Assembly (NCBI GenBank): GCA_905211675.1
Contig: CAJMBP010000087.1
Location: 1-5,241, forward strand
Length of the DNA stretch: 5,241 nt
Direction of reading: 5' to 3'
Source of the DNA: an uncultured Oscillospiraceae bacterium
Lineage (GTDB): Bacteria > Bacillota > Clostridia > Oscillospirales > Acutalibacteraceae
Shown here: one piece after another, positions 5,239 through 5,241 of the stretch
Layout: the number at the start of each line of letters is the position of its first letter
Numbering within the stretch: the stretch's first letter is position 1
Translations under genes and position numbers: made by a program
Notes under the pieces: model-generated
Told to the model about the DNA's origin: nothing
Databases searched by the model: none
Seen by the model: only the letters and a program-made list of their open reading frames with translations

Positions 5239-5241
5239 ACA

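Noticed and set aside
1..5241. Search for tRNA, rRNA, riboswitch, phage, transposase, toxin-antitoxin or defence genes
   Set aside because: No cloverleaf, rRNA block, known riboswitch core, terminal repeats with a transposase, or defence-type domain was visible; nearly all sequence is accounted for by five ordinary genes and their terminators.

Overview
This 5.2 kb window reads as an ordinary chromosomal segment of a moderately AT-rich Firmicute, probably an anaerobic gut-type clostridium (Eubacteriales, perhaps Oscillospiraceae- or Lachnospiraceae-like). The evidence is a GGGtGRT-family C-terminus, a GHAVGGVCPF-type YbaK protein, a cysteine-bearing Gfo/Idh/MocA oxidoreductase of a kind I associate with clostridia, AG-rich ribosome binding sites and compact intrinsic terminators. 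The lineage call is inference from protein style only; no rRNA or other marker gene is present.

Layout, left to right. (1) The last 57 codons of a GGGtGRT-family gene (+) end at 175 and are followed at once by a strong intrinsic terminator (191-232). (2) A free-standing YbaK/EbsC-type aminoacyl-tRNA deacylase gene (262-732, +) starts only about 30 bases after that terminator. (3) A 309-base non-coding stretch (733-1041) holds up to three hairpins, the strongest (878-912) placed to terminate both converging genes. (4) A Gfo/Idh/MocA NAD(P)-dependent oxidoreductase (1042-2310, -) and an AraC-family regulator (2434-3276, +) are transcribed divergently from a 123-base AT-rich region. That region contains a good sigma-A-like promoter for the oxidoreductase, a plausible promoter for the regulator, and three copies of a CTAAAA half-site. 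(5) A bidirectional terminator (3280-3310) separates the regulator from the converging htpG gene (3323-5209, -), which encodes a complete bacterial Hsp90 whose upstream region is cut off by the window end.

How the genes work together. The only clear functional unit is the regulator/oxidoreductase pair: a cupin-type AraC sensor probably controls the divergent sugar or polyol dehydrogenase-like enzyme and itself. YbaK (translation quality control) and HtpG (protein folding) are independent housekeeping genes. I found no CRISPR array, insertion sequence, phage gene, tRNA, rRNA or defence system, and nothing I would call a new biological system. The points most worth checking are the repeated half-sites in the divergent promoter, the conserved-looking cysteine cluster in the oxidoreductase, the lack of room for a separate ybaK promoter, and the uncharacterised GGGtGRT protein.
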